The notes beneath the pieces were generated by a model. The model was not told the origin of the DNA. It saw only the letters and a list, made by a program, of their open reading frames with translations, and searched no databases. A stretch of DNA of 64,000 nucleotides from positions 1 through 64,000 of the forward strand of contig NZ_QZWH01000010.1 in the NCBI RefSeq assembly GCF_003601925.1, given 5' to 3'. A program made the translations under genes and the position numbers. The DNA is from Buttiauxella izardii (GTDB taxonomy: Bacteria; Pseudomonadota; Gammaproteobacteria; Enterobacterales; Enterobacteriaceae). Positions 22,564-30,121 of the stretch are shown piece after piece (within the stretch, counting starts at the first letter, position 1; every line of letters begins with the position of its first letter).

Positions 22564-25332
22564 TTAGTCTTCTTCAACATCCACCAGAACCACAAAGCGC
22601 TGCTGTGTGCCATTGATACTGATTGTGCGACTGTCAAGGCGTCCCTTTTCCTTCCGCACCAGCATTCCGGCATCATCAAGGGCTTCACCGCCCAGCTTCT
22701 TCTGAATACCAGCGAGGATCTCCGCTTCAAATACAGAAGGGATGACGTGATATTCCTTCCGGCCGTCTTCACGCCGACCATCCACCAGATACCCTGCAAG
22801 GTTCTGAATGCTCCGCGCATGGGTCTGATCCATGTTCCCATTGGTCTTGCTGGTGGTGTAAGGCTGGAAGCGTGACAGGCCGTAACGCTGAATAAAGTCA
22901 CGAGCACGGGTTACCACCTGGTGTTTCTCACGATTACCCAAACCATAATTCTCCAGCCAGTCTTTGAAGCTCTGGCGAACGGCAGCGGCGCATTCCTCGG
23001 AGCCCCAACCGGTAAGCTGCGCGGATAAGGTGGCTGCTGCGTCGAGCAATGCAAAGCGAGTCGCCACACGCTTCACCTGCGCGGAGGCACCCTCTGGCAG
23101 GCTATCAAGCCACTCATTTTCCTTGCTACTCACCATCTGAATGGCAGTTTCTTTGTCTGCTGCGAGCAGAGCAATCCATTCACGCCCAACTGACCCGCAA
23201 CAACGAGCTGCCTCTCGCTTAATCGCGCGAGAATGCTGATCGCCATCATCCATGCCGTTAAACTCCACGGTATCGATAAACGGCACACTCACCAGGCGCA
23301 CCAGTTGCCCGGCCTTCGGACTCATGCCATGTTTGAGCATGAAGGTCTCAAAGTCTTCCTCGCCGGTACTAAGGGCTGAGACCGTCCAGCGCAACACCGC
23401 ACGGTTTCCACCTTCCTTGGCACCCTGTACCTTTCCTACACCGTTAAAAAGGGTATAGGCGCTGGTGGATACCTGCTTTGCATCGCCTCCCTGACCGATT
23501 TCATCAATGGGTAAGAACCCATCGTTACGGGATGCCGCCTCCACAGTCATGCCGTAGGCCGTAGTGAACCAGGATAGTTTCAACATATCCGGGACGCCGT
23601 AGATGCTCGATGCCGCTTCCACTGTTGTTGTCTTCCCGGCTGAAGACTGAGCAAACAGGTGAATACCAAAGCAAGAACCACCCGCCAGGGAGTTAAGTGG
23701 TGCGGCAAAGGCCACCAGCGCTCCCAGCATCATTGACTGATTGCCACGCATCAGCGCGGCTACGTTCTCACGCCATTGTTTTGTATTACCACGCACTATA
23801 TAACCCGCCACCGCAGACGTGCCGCCACAGAACGCCACAGGCATATCAGGAACACCGACAATCTCACCGTCAGGCATGACATAAGCGCCACAATGCCAAC
23901 CCGCTGTTTGAGTTATCGTCCATGGCGTACGTTCACCACGTCTTTGCAGGTGATCACCCAGAATATCGAGCAATGATTTACGTGTAGTGATGTTCACCCC
24001 GCGAGAGCGCAGACGCCCCCATCCAGCAGGCTGTCCCACCTCGCGCCGTGGTACCGCTTCAAACATTACGGCACTGCTTCCCTCTGGTTTCAGGCGAATA
24101 ACCAGATAGTTCTCGCGCCCGTCCTGACCGATCCCCACCGTTTCCAGCTCATCGCATAGCCATGTTTCTTTCTCGTCAATGTCGCCGGTATCGTTATTCA
24201 CCTTGGGTTCAACCCAGAACAAACCGCCGTGTCGAGCAGATATATAGGGTTTCAGTTCCTCACGTTTAGGCTTGTTTCCTGCAACCAGCGTCAGCGTTGG
24301 AGCGGTGTTAGTGTTCATAGCGTACATCTCATTGTTAAAGGCGCTGGTGGCAGCGTCGATACCATGTAACTGGCGGTAATCGTCCCAGTCAGCTTTGCAT
24401 TCCCCTGGTGGCATGGACACCCACCCTGAAACAGCTTTCGCTGCTTTTTCTGCCATAACTTTTCCAGTGTTTACCTTTGGCTTTCCCTGATCGTCCAGCT
24501 CACCGGGCTTATGCCAGTCGTTATCTGCACAAAGGACAATTCTTGCCTCCGGATATCTCCGACGCATAAGCTCAGCAATGTGGATCATGTTGCCAGCGTC
24601 TATTGCTGCCACCGCAAGCGCATCAGGCAGCATCAGGTGAGCCGTTAAGGTATTTGCCAGCCCTTCGCCAATTAAAACCATCTGCGGTGCTTCTGGTGCG
24701 TTTACAGCGTGATAAGCGCCTCGCTTGGCTGAGCCGTAGAGCACTTTCTTTTCACCATGCGGTGTAATTGTCTGCGCTGCGGTTACATCCCCTGACTCAC
24801 CCACCAGCGCCAGCAGCAGTGAACCATCAGAGAGAGCCGGGTAAGTGAAGCCCCCCAGTCCTTTGGCTTTCAGGTATTCGCTTTCGCCCGGCGCGGCTTG
24901 TTCTGCCAGTGCCTGGTATCTGGTGGTGAAGGCATTACGGCGCTTTACCGCATCCTCTGCGGCTTTCTGGTCGCGTTCTTGTTCCCGCTGCTGGCGCTCT
25001 GCTTCCAGTTGCCCTTTGTTCTGGCTGGCTACCGGTTCGGCTGCCCGGTAATCAATACCCAACACACCTGCAACCAAACGGGCTGCTTCTGCGGCATCAC
25101 AGCGATTCACTTTCTTCACCAGCTCGAGACCATCACCCGCACCACATACATTGCAGAAATGCGCACCGCGCCCATTATCATCAAAACGGAACCGGTCTTT
25201 GCCACCACAAGCTGGACAAGCAGCCTGCGCACGAGGTGAAGCGGGAACGTTTATATCCAGCATTGAGAGCACGTCAGGCCACTTACCGCGAGCGACCTCA
25301 GCTACCTCACGGATCACATCAATGTTTCGCAT
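22564..25332 (-). CDS. Toprim-DUF927 primase/helicase (P4 alpha-like role)
   Basis: 922 residues from the ATG at 25332; an in-frame start 21 bp upstream lacks a better ribosome site. Order: zinc-binding motif with Cys39-Cys42 and Cys60-Cys63 (CPACGGKDRF ... FCNVCGAGDG); Toprim domain near residues 220-290 (VLIGEGLANTLTA, then IVLCADND); DUF927 ATPase with Walker A AQSSAGKTTT near residue 565 and a following acidic LPIDEIGQGG. Such proteins combine primase and helicase functions for satellite replication. The 5' end overlaps the preceding small gene by 14 bp, so it is translated as the last large gene of the AlpA-led operon. Iteron cluster 2 lies 41 bp beyond its stop. Confidence 0.85.
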   Translation of the reverse strand: MRNIDVIREVAEVARGKWPDVLSMLDINVPASPRAQAACPACGGKDRFRFDDNGRGAHFCNVCGAGDGLELVKKVNRCDAAEAARLVAGVLGIDYRAAEPVASQNKGQLEAERQQREQERDQKAAEDAVKRRNAFTTRYQALAEQAAPGESEYLKAKGLGGFTYPALSDGSLLLALVGESGDVTAAQTITPHGEKKVLYGSAKRGAYHAVNAPEAPQMVLIGEGLANTLTAHLMLPDALAVAAIDAGNMIHIAELMRRRYPEARIVLCADNDWHKPGELDDQGKPKVNTGKVMAEKAAKAVSGWVSMPPGECKADWDDYRQLHGIDAATSAFNNEMYAMNTNTAPTLTLVAGNKPKREELKPYISARHGGLFWVEPKVNNDTGDIDEKETWLCDELETVGIGQDGRENYLVIRLKPEGSSAVMFEAVPRREVGQPAGWGRLRSRGVNITTRKSLLDILGDHLQRRGERTPWTITQTAGWHCGAYVMPDGEIVGVPDMPVAFCGGTSAVAGYIVRGNTKQWRENVAALMRGNQSMMLGALVAFAAPLNSLAGGSCFGIHLFAQSSAGKTTTVEAASSIYGVPDMLKLSWFTTAYGMTVEAASRNDGFLPIDEIGQGGDAKQVSTSAYTLFNGVGKVQGAKEGGNRAVLRWTVSALSTGEEDFETFMLKHGMSPKAGQLVRLVSVPFIDTVEFNGMDDGDQHSRAIKREAARCCGSVGREWIALLAADKETAIQMVSSKENEWLDSLPEGASAQVKRVATRFALLDAAATLSAQLTGWGSEECAAAVRQSFKDWLENYGLGNREKHQVVTRARDFIQRYGLSRFQPYTTSKTNGNMDQTHARSIQNLAGYLVDGRREDGRKEYHVIPSVFEAEILAGIQKKLGGEALDDAGMLVRKEKGRLDSRTISINGTQQRFVVLVDVEED

Positions 25333-25711
25333 CACCGTACCCCGTGTAATCAACCGCCCTGGCTATGTAGTCCATCAGCGTTTTCCATTTAATCTGACCG
25401 TATTCAGAGAGCTGCCCCTCATCATCCAGCCACATATCAAACTCCGCTGAAGCCGTTAACTTCCATGCTTCCTTGTGCGCTAACTTCATCAGTGGAAGAA
25501 GGACGGCATCAATCAGTTCAGTCACATCTACCGGTTTGAGTTCTGTCTCAACCTCCCGGCCTTCTGGCGTATGTAGCGTGGTTGACTCAACACCATTCAC
25601 ATACAGGTTATGAACCCAGACAGCTCCGGCAATTCTGGCGACCTGCTTAGCCAGTTCATCACTCAGGGCGTACTCAGCCTTTTCAGATAGCGCGTTGGTT
25701 TGCTCGGTCAT
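25319..25711 (-). CDS. Hypothetical protein of satellite replication operon
   Basis: 130 residues starting MTEQTNALSEKAEYALSDEL. Soluble and mildly acidic; contains PVDVTELIDAVLLPLMKLAH and YGQIKWKTLMDYIARAVDYT. No domain recognised, but genes of this kind commonly precede the primase in P4-like elements. It overlaps the primase gene by 14 bp and the previous gene by 4 bp (ATGA), showing tight translational coupling. Confidence 0.65.
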   Translation of the reverse strand: MTEQTNALSEKAEYALSDELAKQVARIAGAVWVHNLYVNGVESTTLHTPEGREVETELKPVDVTELIDAVLLPLMKLAHKEAWKLTASAEFDMWLDDEGQLSEYGQIKWKTLMDYIARAVDYTGYGDAKH

Positions 25712-25935
25712 TTTGCGGCCCCCGGTTTTTCAGCTCGCTTCTGCTTTAAATCCCTTTCAGAAAGCGCATTCAACTGACTGGCAACGCGGTGAACCACGTC
25801 AAACACCGCTGACAGCGCCCACGCCTGCTCACTATCATCGTCGGAAGGCAAGGCATCGATTAACAGGCTCAAGATTGCCCGCGCTTTTTTCAGCTCATTT
25901 TCCTGCTGATCAATATCGGTAAATGAAATGCTCAC
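25708..25935 (-). CDS. Small hypothetical protein, satellite operon
   Basis: 75 residues, MSISFTDIDQQENELKKARA at the N-terminus, predicted all-helical with an acidic centre (PSDDDSEQ) and a basic C-terminus (RDLKQKRAEKPGAAK). It overlaps both neighbours by 4 bp (ATGA). No known domain. Confidence 0.6.
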   Translation of the reverse strand: MSISFTDIDQQENELKKARAILSLLIDALPSDDDSEQAWALSAVFDVVHRVASQLNALSERDLKQKRAEKPGAAK

Positions 25936-26159
25936 GCCTGACCTCCCCGTGATTCGCTCTCAGTTTCCTGCACTCTTTCCAGATCTCTATAGGCTGAGCC
26001 AGCGAGTGAACGTATGCCACCAATTGCTCCTTCCATCACTGTTACGTCCAGTTGGTCACTGGCAAACTCGACAGCAAGCAGCAGGCACTCAATCTGCGAG
26101 ACTCTTTGCATTGCTGCCTTGAATTGCGGAAGTTTGGTTATTGCATTATTCCATTTCAT
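25932..26159 (-). CDS. Small hypothetical protein, satellite operon
   Basis: 75 residues beginning MKWNNAITKLPQFKAAMQRV, helical, with a Glu/Arg-rich C-terminus (RDLERVQETESESRGGQA). Overlaps both neighbours by 4 bp. It may be a small regulator or structural helper of the operon; no function can be read from the sequence. Confidence 0.6.
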   Translation of the reverse strand: MKWNNAITKLPQFKAAMQRVSQIECLLLAVEFASDQLDVTVMEGAIGGIRSLAGSAYRDLERVQETESESRGGQA

Positions 26160-26362
26160 GCCACCACCTCCGGCAGTTGATTACCTTCCAGCAGACAATG
26201 CAGATCACGAATGGAGATATCGAAAAGACCAACGAGGGCAGCCAGGTATTTATCACGGTTATCTGAATCGCTTTCGAGAACATCGCGCATCAACTCAGCC
26301 AGTGAGATTAATTGCGCAGTGCGCTCTATAGGATCGACGGTTAAATCGTAGGTTTTAAGCAT
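26156..26362 (-). CDS. Small hypothetical protein downstream of Icd-like gene
   Basis: 68 residues from the ATG at 26362 (MLKTYDLTVDPIERTAQLIS ... LLEGNQLPEVVA), acidic and helical. It overlaps the Icd-like gene by 8 bp and the next gene by 4 bp. The same frame is open far upstream to 27445, so this protein could instead be the C-terminus of a long Ash-type product; the internal ATG is preferred because it fits the overlap pattern of the operon. Confidence 0.5.
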   Translation of the reverse strand: MLKTYDLTVDPIERTAQLISLAELMRDVLESDSDNRDKYLAALVGLFDISIRDLHCLLEGNQLPEVVA

Positions 26363-27445
26363 GTGACACCCCCTGTACGAGGATGCGACCAGCAAAGAAG
26401 CAAACATGGTCACGCGCAAGAACGCGGCGTGCTTCTTGTTCTGAAATAGCAGGGATATGGTGGATAACAGCTGTGATTGTCGGACAATCGCGGCGAACTG
26501 CGGCGATAATCCAGATAAATTCTGGTGTAACTTGGGCGAGGGTAGTAGCCATGAGGCAGCCTCCTTTGTGTGATTTAAATCACCACCGAAGAGACCAATC
26601 TTGCTGGTGGTGAGCTGGACAGAGTTGGTCTTACCGGACACAAAGGAACCCGGCGCTTCCGAAGAAGCCCCCATCCAGCCCACCATAATTTCGTGAGCGG
26701 CGCGGATTATAACCGCAACGCTGAAAAAAGTGTGAGCCAAACCGTCGACACAAAAAAAGACGCTAGGCGCGTCATGTGTCGCCTTTGTGTTATCCGGGAG
26801 ACCAATCCCGGCACCAGATTTTGCTGGTGCGTCGTTACCGTATCCCATAGCAACGGATGGCTGCAAGCCCTTTTTTATGGTGCTGCGGAACTCGTCGCCC
26901 TTTTTTATGGACTCCGAAAACTCCCCTCGGGCGCGCGTACTTGTCGCGAAACCCCGCCCCTCGCGTAGTGACTTCAGAAAAACCTTCAAACACAGGCGCA
27001 GATTAGAACTGAAGTTTTCTGAAGGAGCTAATACACGGGAAGTCCTCGCGCGCGGGCGCGTACTGTTGCATAAACTCCCGCTCTCGCATTGTGATGTCCG
27101 AAAAACCTTCCCGTCTTGCGATATGACCCCGCATAAACCTTTGTCTGCTCGCGTAGTGACGTAATTAAAATCTTCAGCTCGCGTGATGATTTCCGAGAAA
27201 CCTTCCGCTGCTCGCGTGGTGACCGTAATAAAACCTTGGCCACCACTCATCGCGCACTTATGGACATTAGGTTTTATAAGGTTTTCGATGTCAGGTTTTG
27301 ACAGGTAATCAGCCAAACTTTCGGCTGATTTATCGTTAGGATTTGTTAGGAACTGAGCGGAATATTTCGCTGAGTCCTGGACCATAACATTTGATAACAG
27401 GCCAGCCAGGGAAAAGCCCTTATTCTGGACGGCAGCATTAAGCAT
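26156..27445 (-). CDS. Long Ash-family reading frame with TTRA repeats
   Basis: A single frame of 429 codons runs from just inside the antirepressor gene to 26156. Residues 1-70 (MLNAAVQNKGFSLAGLLSNV ...) are followed by about ten-residue repeats with TTRA (VTTRAAEGF, IITRAEDFN, VTTRADKGL), a basic Arg/Ser segment, and near residue 209 the Ash signature APAKSGAGIGLPDN, then IMVGWMGASSEAPGSFVSG and GLFGGDLNHTK. The C-terminus shares the frame of the 68-residue gene and overlaps the Icd-like gene in another frame. How much of this frame is translated is uncertain; part of it may be regulatory RNA or DNA repeats that happen to stay open. Confidence 0.4.
   Translation of the reverse strand: MLNAAVQNKGFSLAGLLSNVMVQDSAKYSAQFLTNPNDKSAESLADYLSKPDIENLIKPNVHKCAMSGGQGFITVTTRAAEGFSEIITRAEDFNYVTTRADKGLCGVISQDGKVFRTSQCESGSLCNSTRPRARTSRVLAPSENFSSNLRLCLKVFLKSLREGRGFATSTRARGEFSESIKKGDEFRSTIKKGLQPSVAMGYGNDAPAKSGAGIGLPDNTKATHDAPSVFFCVDGLAHTFFSVAVIIRAAHEIMVGWMGASSEAPGSFVSGKTNSVQLTTSKIGLFGGDLNHTKEAASWLLPSPKLHQNLSGLSPQFAAIVRQSQLLSTISLLFQNKKHAAFLRVTMFASLLVASSYRGCHMLKTYDLTVDPIERTAQLISLAELMRDVLESDSDNRDKYLAALVGLFDISIRDLHCLLEGNQLPEVVA
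26355..26552 (-). CDS. Icd-like protein (host cell division inhibitor-like family)
   Basis: 65 residues: MATTLAQVTPEFIWIIAAVR, then ISEQEARRVLARDHVCFFAG, ending RILVQGVSHA. The EARRVLARDxVxFFAGRI phrase is characteristic of the Icd-like proteins of P1/P4-type elements, some of which block host cell division; activity here is not shown. Located between the CI-like RNA region and the small genes of the replication operon, as is usual in P4-like satellites. Confidence 0.65.
   Translation of the reverse strand: MATTLAQVTPEFIWIIAAVRRDCPTITAVIHHIPAISEQEARRVLARDHVCFFAGRILVQGVSHA
26791..26830 (-). ncRNA. CI-like hairpin pair, copy 2
   Basis: Contains CGGGA-GACCAA-TCCCG and GCACCAG-ATTTTG-CTGGTGC, two consecutive perfect stems. 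It is the counterpart of 9871-9910 and lies upstream of the Icd-like and primase genes in the transcribed direction, the place of the immunity CI RNA in P4-like elements. No promoter was identified. Confidence 0.45.
26960..27223. repeat. Array of CTCGCGTAGTGAC-type repeats, period about 32 bp
   Basis: Copies of a 13-bp motif (CTCGCGTAGTGAC and variants) start at 26960, 27083, 27115, 27148, 27178 and 27211; the last five are 30-33 bp apart. The spacers also share GAAAAACCTTC. The period equals about three helical turns and also eleven codons of the overlapping frame. Confidence 0.7.
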
Positions 27446-28280
27446 GATTGGCTCCCAGACGCTTGGCTAACCAACGTTGAGACAAGCGAATAAGTTCAGC
27501 TTTGCGCTGGTCGTAGGCCATGCCCATATCGATCAGGGTGATGTTAGTGCTTTCCAGATATGTCAGGTGCTCAAGCTGCTCGGCAGTCATGCTGTCTCGA
27601 GGCTCACCGGCAATACCGCTAACCTGCGCCCACTGCTTAGCCGTCAGCCCGCCCAGCACAATGCGGGCGATCATGTTGCTTTCGTTGCTGTAATGGCGTG
27701 GCAATGTCTGCTTGCCCTGCTCAGCTCGAGCTGTATCGAGAGCGGCACACATTGGCTTAAACAGGTTTGCGGCACCAATACGGGCTTTAAGCTGACGGCG
27801 GTACTGCGCGGCAATCTCCGGAGCGCTGCGGCTTAACGCTTCCTCGCACTGGATGAAGTAACGGCGAACGGCGCGGCCCTGCTCGTTGCGCTCAACCATT
27901 GCCAACTCTTTAGCCATACTCAGAGAAAGACCATGATCTTTGCTGCGTCGGTCACCACCTCGCTTCGTTTTCCATCCCTCGCAATGCTGATTAAATTGTG
28001 TACTTTGGTTCCCCGGATTTGGGGAATCAAAAATCACGTAATCAACGCTTTGTTCAAATCCATACTCTTTAATGCGCTCGGCAAGCCACGTTGAATAATC
28101 ACGCCCTACGCCCATTGCTTTATGTAACGCTTTCGCGCTCGCAATATTGGTTTCACGCCCGCCAATTTGACCGGAAATAACAGGAACAATGGCAGCAAAG
28201 TCATTATTGCTAATACCGCCCAGGCTGGTGGCTGGCTGAGGGGAGGCCTCAGAAGTTAATCTGCGTTTTTCGAGTTTCAT
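27438..28280 (-). CDS. AntA/AntB-type antirepressor
   Basis: 280 residues, ATG at 28280 with GGAG eight bases upstream. Residues about 48-155 hold the AntA/AntB domain: ASAKALHKAMGVGRDYSTWL, AERIKEYGFEQSVDYVIFDS, and KDHGLSLSMAKELAMVERNE. The C-terminal half is helical and Arg-rich and differs between family members. Antirepressors of this type switch phages from lysogeny to the lytic path by binding a repressor. It follows a hypothetical gene after 13 bp and its 3' end overlaps the Ash-type frame. Confidence 0.8.
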   Translation of the reverse strand: MKLEKRRLTSEASPQPATSLGGISNNDFAAIVPVISGQIGGRETNIASAKALHKAMGVGRDYSTWLAERIKEYGFEQSVDYVIFDSPNPGNQSTQFNQHCEGWKTKRGGDRRSKDHGLSLSMAKELAMVERNEQGRAVRRYFIQCEEALSRSAPEIAAQYRRQLKARIGAANLFKPMCAALDTARAEQGKQTLPRHYSNESNMIARIVLGGLTAKQWAQVSGIAGEPRDSMTAEQLEHLTYLESTNITLIDMGMAYDQRKAELIRLSQRWLAKRLGANHA

Positions 28281-28293
28281 ATTTCAGGCTCCG

Positions 28294-28725
28294 TTATGCA
28301 GCGTTAAATGCGTCCGGGTAAAGGATAAGGATGTCGTCAATCTGTTGGGATGAAAGGCCGATATAACTCCCGGCACTGGCGTTACAGTTCACAAGTTGGA
28401 TAACACGCATGGCATCAGCTCGGCAGGTAATGCGATAACGTAAGTGGCTACCGATACCATCCGGATTCTTCTCATCGATACGCTCCAGTTGAATATCAAG
28501 GCTGCGCTCTAACTCGGATCCATAGTTTCGCCCAGACGATAAGCGGCAATAGCGGAGAATATCGTTTTCAGTCCATCCCTCTATGCCAGTTCTGAGCATA
28601 TACACGCGGGCGCGGTGCTTCTTAGGTGTGCGTTTGGTTGGTTGAATGGTGCTGGTGGCGGGCGTAATATCAGACATGCGAGTATCTGACAAAGCCGTCT
28701 GCAGTTCTGGGCGGTTATTTTCCAT
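28294..28725 (-). CDS. Hypothetical protein of AlpA-led operon
   Basis: 143 residues with a low-complexity N-terminus (Thr/Pro-rich, IQPTKRTPKKHRARVYMLRT) and a compact C-terminal domain (LRYRITCRADAMRVIQLVNC, LSSQQIDDILILYPDAF). It starts within the stop codon of alpA (TAATG), so it is coupled to it. The KKHRARVYMLRTG phrase suggests a nucleic-acid-binding segment but no family is recognised. Confidence 0.65.
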   Translation of the reverse strand: MENNRPELQTALSDTRMSDITPATSTIQPTKRTPKKHRARVYMLRTGIEGWTENDILRYCRLSSGRNYGSELERSLDIQLERIDEKNPDGIGSHLRYRITCRADAMRVIQLVNCNASAGSYIGLSSQQIDDILILYPDAFNAA

Positions 28726-28922
28726 TACGCCACCTCGCCACGAGATTCAGCAATGCGCTGATTAATCCACTCATCTACTTCACTTTCAATGAATGCGATT
28801 GAGCGTGAGCCAATTTTAATTGCGGCAGGAAAACGCTTCTCGCTCATCAGGCGATATAACCACGCCTTGCTGTAACCTGTGCGTTTTTGAACTTCGGAGA
28901 ATCGAATTAGTGATTGCGACAT
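28725..28922 (-). CDS. alpA: AlpA-family regulator leading the replication operon
   Basis: 65 residues from the ATG at 28922 (GAGGT six bases upstream; an ATG 14 codons earlier is less likely). It begins MSQSLIRFSEVQKRTGYSKA and continues WLYRLMSEKRFPAAIKIGSR, then SEVDEWINQRIAESRGE: the classic AlpA helix-turn-helix. It opens a minus-strand operon that runs through the antirepressor, Ash/Icd region and small genes to the primase. It probably controls excision or operon expression. Confidence 0.85.
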   Translation of the reverse strand: MSQSLIRFSEVQKRTGYSKAWLYRLMSEKRFPAAIKIGSRSIAFIESEVDEWINQRIAESRGEVA

Positions 28923-29152
28923 ATTTACCTCGTGGCGTCTATTACGGTTTGCCAGTACATTCAAACAGAAAAAAGCTGTGCTTTGTGGAAGTCAGAGTGA
29001 ATTAGATGGAAGCCGTAATTACTTTATTTGGAAGTGAAATATGGTGGTTTTAGGAGTGGGGAGGCAGTTTTGGAAGAGGTTTCTAGATGAATAAAAAAAA
29101 CACTACAGAAATTGGAAGTCACCCAGCCTAAGTGACTTCCTTGCAACCATTA
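28923..29152. promoter_or_regulatory. Upstream region of the alpA operon
   Basis: 230 bp, A+T-rich, with no gene. It must contain the promoter of the alpA-primase operon and the end of the gene to its right; I cannot place either exactly. Confidence 0.3.
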
Positions 29153-29989
29153 TCACTCTTCCAGCTTGGTGAGATTACGATCTAAGGCTGTATTCAATAG
29201 GTCTCTTAACGCTCTGTCTGTCAATGTGGTTCCAAGGCCAAAATCATTGATTGCTTTCTTGGCACTTTCCGCAATCGCAGATTTATTCATTTTTCCGGCA
29301 CGAACATATTTTCCACCAGCCTTTTCCAGTGCGACGGCCATGCCAGCAATCATTAACAATGCGGTTTCTCTTCCATGAAATTCTTGCCATTGAGCACCCA
29401 TTTCATTTTTTGGACAATTGTCACTGTTATCAGATGTCACAGTGCAATTATCTTCTAGCGAGTCTAGCGAGCTGCTGTTATATGTAAGTATTATCTTTTT
29501 AATTGACGGGGTAGAAAGATTCGCAATTGAAGGTGGGAGGGTGGGGAATTTTATTGATTTAAGAAATAACACAAACTCAGTTGCTTTTATACCAACATCA
29601 TAATCATGAAAATCATGATTCCCGATTTGTTTTATAATTACAATTCGTTCGGTTTTCCAATTTTTTCGATATTCTTCATACGTTGGATACCCTAGCTTAA
29701 CAATATTTTTGGCCCGTTCTGCAACTCCAGCTGGGAGAGGGCAAACCCATGTTTTAGCGACTCGTTCTAACACGTCAAGTGTTTCCTTGTGTGTTAACCC
29801 AACAAAGCCATCAGTAATATCATAATGATATAAATTCAGGTTCATATCGAATGGGATTTCTAATTCTCGATGTAAAGATGCTGCGACTTCATTTGGTGTC
29901 ACCGTCTCAAGATAAGCAATTTCGTGAATTATTTGAAATAACGGAATAAATTCGCTACGTTCATTTTCAATTTGTTTAAAAAAATTCAT
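29153..29989 (-). CDS. Accessory protein of unknown function between integrase and alpA
   Basis: 278 residues, ATG at 29989 with a strong GAGGTGG. No signal peptide or membrane segment. The C-terminal part (GRETALLMIAGMAVALEKAG, NKSAIAESAKKAINDFGLGT, LTDRALRDLLNTALDRNL) is helical and looks like a conserved domain; the N-terminal 200 residues are A+T-rich in codon use and unlike their neighbours. The place just inside the integrase end is where satellites and islands often carry cargo such as phage-defence genes; that is only a positional hint. Confidence 0.6.
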   Translation of the reverse strand: MNFFKQIENERSEFIPLFQIIHEIAYLETVTPNEVAASLHRELEIPFDMNLNLYHYDITDGFVGLTHKETLDVLERVAKTWVCPLPAGVAERAKNIVKLGYPTYEEYRKNWKTERIVIIKQIGNHDFHDYDVGIKATEFVLFLKSIKFPTLPPSIANLSTPSIKKIILTYNSSSLDSLEDNCTVTSDNSDNCPKNEMGAQWQEFHGRETALLMIAGMAVALEKAGGKYVRAGKMNKSAIAESAKKAINDFGLGTTLTDRALRDLLNTALDRNLTKLEE

Positions 29990-30121
29990 CGCGCCACCTC
30001 ACGCCCTCTAATATTAGGGGCTATGCCAGCCCGCAGAGGTGTGCGGGTTTTCGGGGATCAGCCTAGACATAGCCTTATTCTGTATCGTCTACTAAAGTCT
30101 ACTACGGTCTTTTTTTACTGT

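Noticed and set aside
26960-27223. Possible CRISPR array because of the regular 30-33 bp repeats
   Set aside because: The repeats are degenerate, the intervals between them also share sequence (GAAAAACCTTC), and no cas gene is present; they fit the Ash-type repeat.
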